NCBI GenBank assembly: GCA_023135505.1
Contig: JAGLTA010000037.1
Span: 1-5,253, forward strand
Reading direction: 5' to 3'
From: Candidatus Parcubacteria bacterium
GTDB taxonomy: Bacteria > Patescibacteriota > Patescibacteriia > JAACEG01
Length of the DNA stretch: 5,253 nucleotides
Translations under genes and position numbers: made by a program
Notes under the pieces: generated by a model
Database searches by the model: none
What the model was told of the DNA's origin: nothing
What the model saw: only the letters and a program-made list of their open reading frames with translations
Shown: piece by piece, positions 5,195 to 5,253 of the stretch
How the letters are laid out: each line of letters begins with the position of its first letter
How positions within the stretch are numbered: position 1 is the stretch's first letter

Positions 5195-5253
5195 GGATAA
5201 TGATTTATTTCGCATTTTATTTCAAACTAATTATCATTTAATAAGTGATTTTA

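Noticed and set aside
5196..5240. GATAATGAT and ATTATCAT as a Fur-like box
   Set aside because: The half-sites are over 20 bp apart and do not form the 19-bp palindrome; AT-rich chance match.
5200..5241. 13-codon plus-strand frame after an aaagga sequence
   Set aside because: It is very short and hydrophobic, with a purine stretch too close to the ATG; no support for a real leader peptide.

Overview
The window is AT-rich bacterial DNA with five protein genes and very little spare sequence. Three genes run rightward: polA (cut by the left edge), a polytopic membrane protein, and an RNase HI-family gene. Two run leftward: rpmE, then prfA. All five end in TAA, and none contains an in-frame TGA, so the standard bacterial code fits. 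The compact layout, the style of the RNase HI protein, the IPG-motif membrane family and the lysine-tailed ribosomal protein L31 suggest a Candidate Phyla Radiation bacterium, probably Parcubacteria/Patescibacteria. That placement comes from protein resemblance recalled from memory, not from a search.

Region by region: 1-2324 is DNA polymerase I, open to the left edge, with the end of its 5'-nuclease domain, an apparently intact 3'-5' proofreading domain and a complete polymerase domain. It carries an in-frame array of five 7-bp repeats at 642-676. 2325-2396 is an A-rich spacer with a second 7-bp periodicity. 2397-3221 is a membrane protein of about six helices and unknown function. 3226-3660 is an RNase HI-family protein. 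It meets prfA (3657-4691, minus strand) tail to tail with a 4-bp overlap. 4692-4749 holds a strong hairpin between rpmE and prfA. 4750-5136 (minus strand) is rpmE. 5137-5253 is a very AT-rich upstream region with candidate promoters in both directions and no convincing gene.

Functionally, PolA and RNase HI both act in removing RNA primers and filling gaps on the lagging strand. The leftward pair serves translation: L31 is a ribosomal protein and RF1 terminates at UAA/UAG.

The most unusual feature is the convergent rnhA/prfA junction. There is no intergenic space, and each transcript appears to have its intrinsic terminator inside the coding sequence of the opposing gene (3391-3434 on the minus strand, 3709-3735 on the plus strand). 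If both work, the two mRNAs share about 345 nt of complementary 3' sequence. Other points of interest are the heptamer array inside polA, the 65-residue lysine-rich tail on L31, and a terminator-like hairpin 13 nt upstream of the prfA start. I found no mobile element, CRISPR array, tRNA or rRNA.
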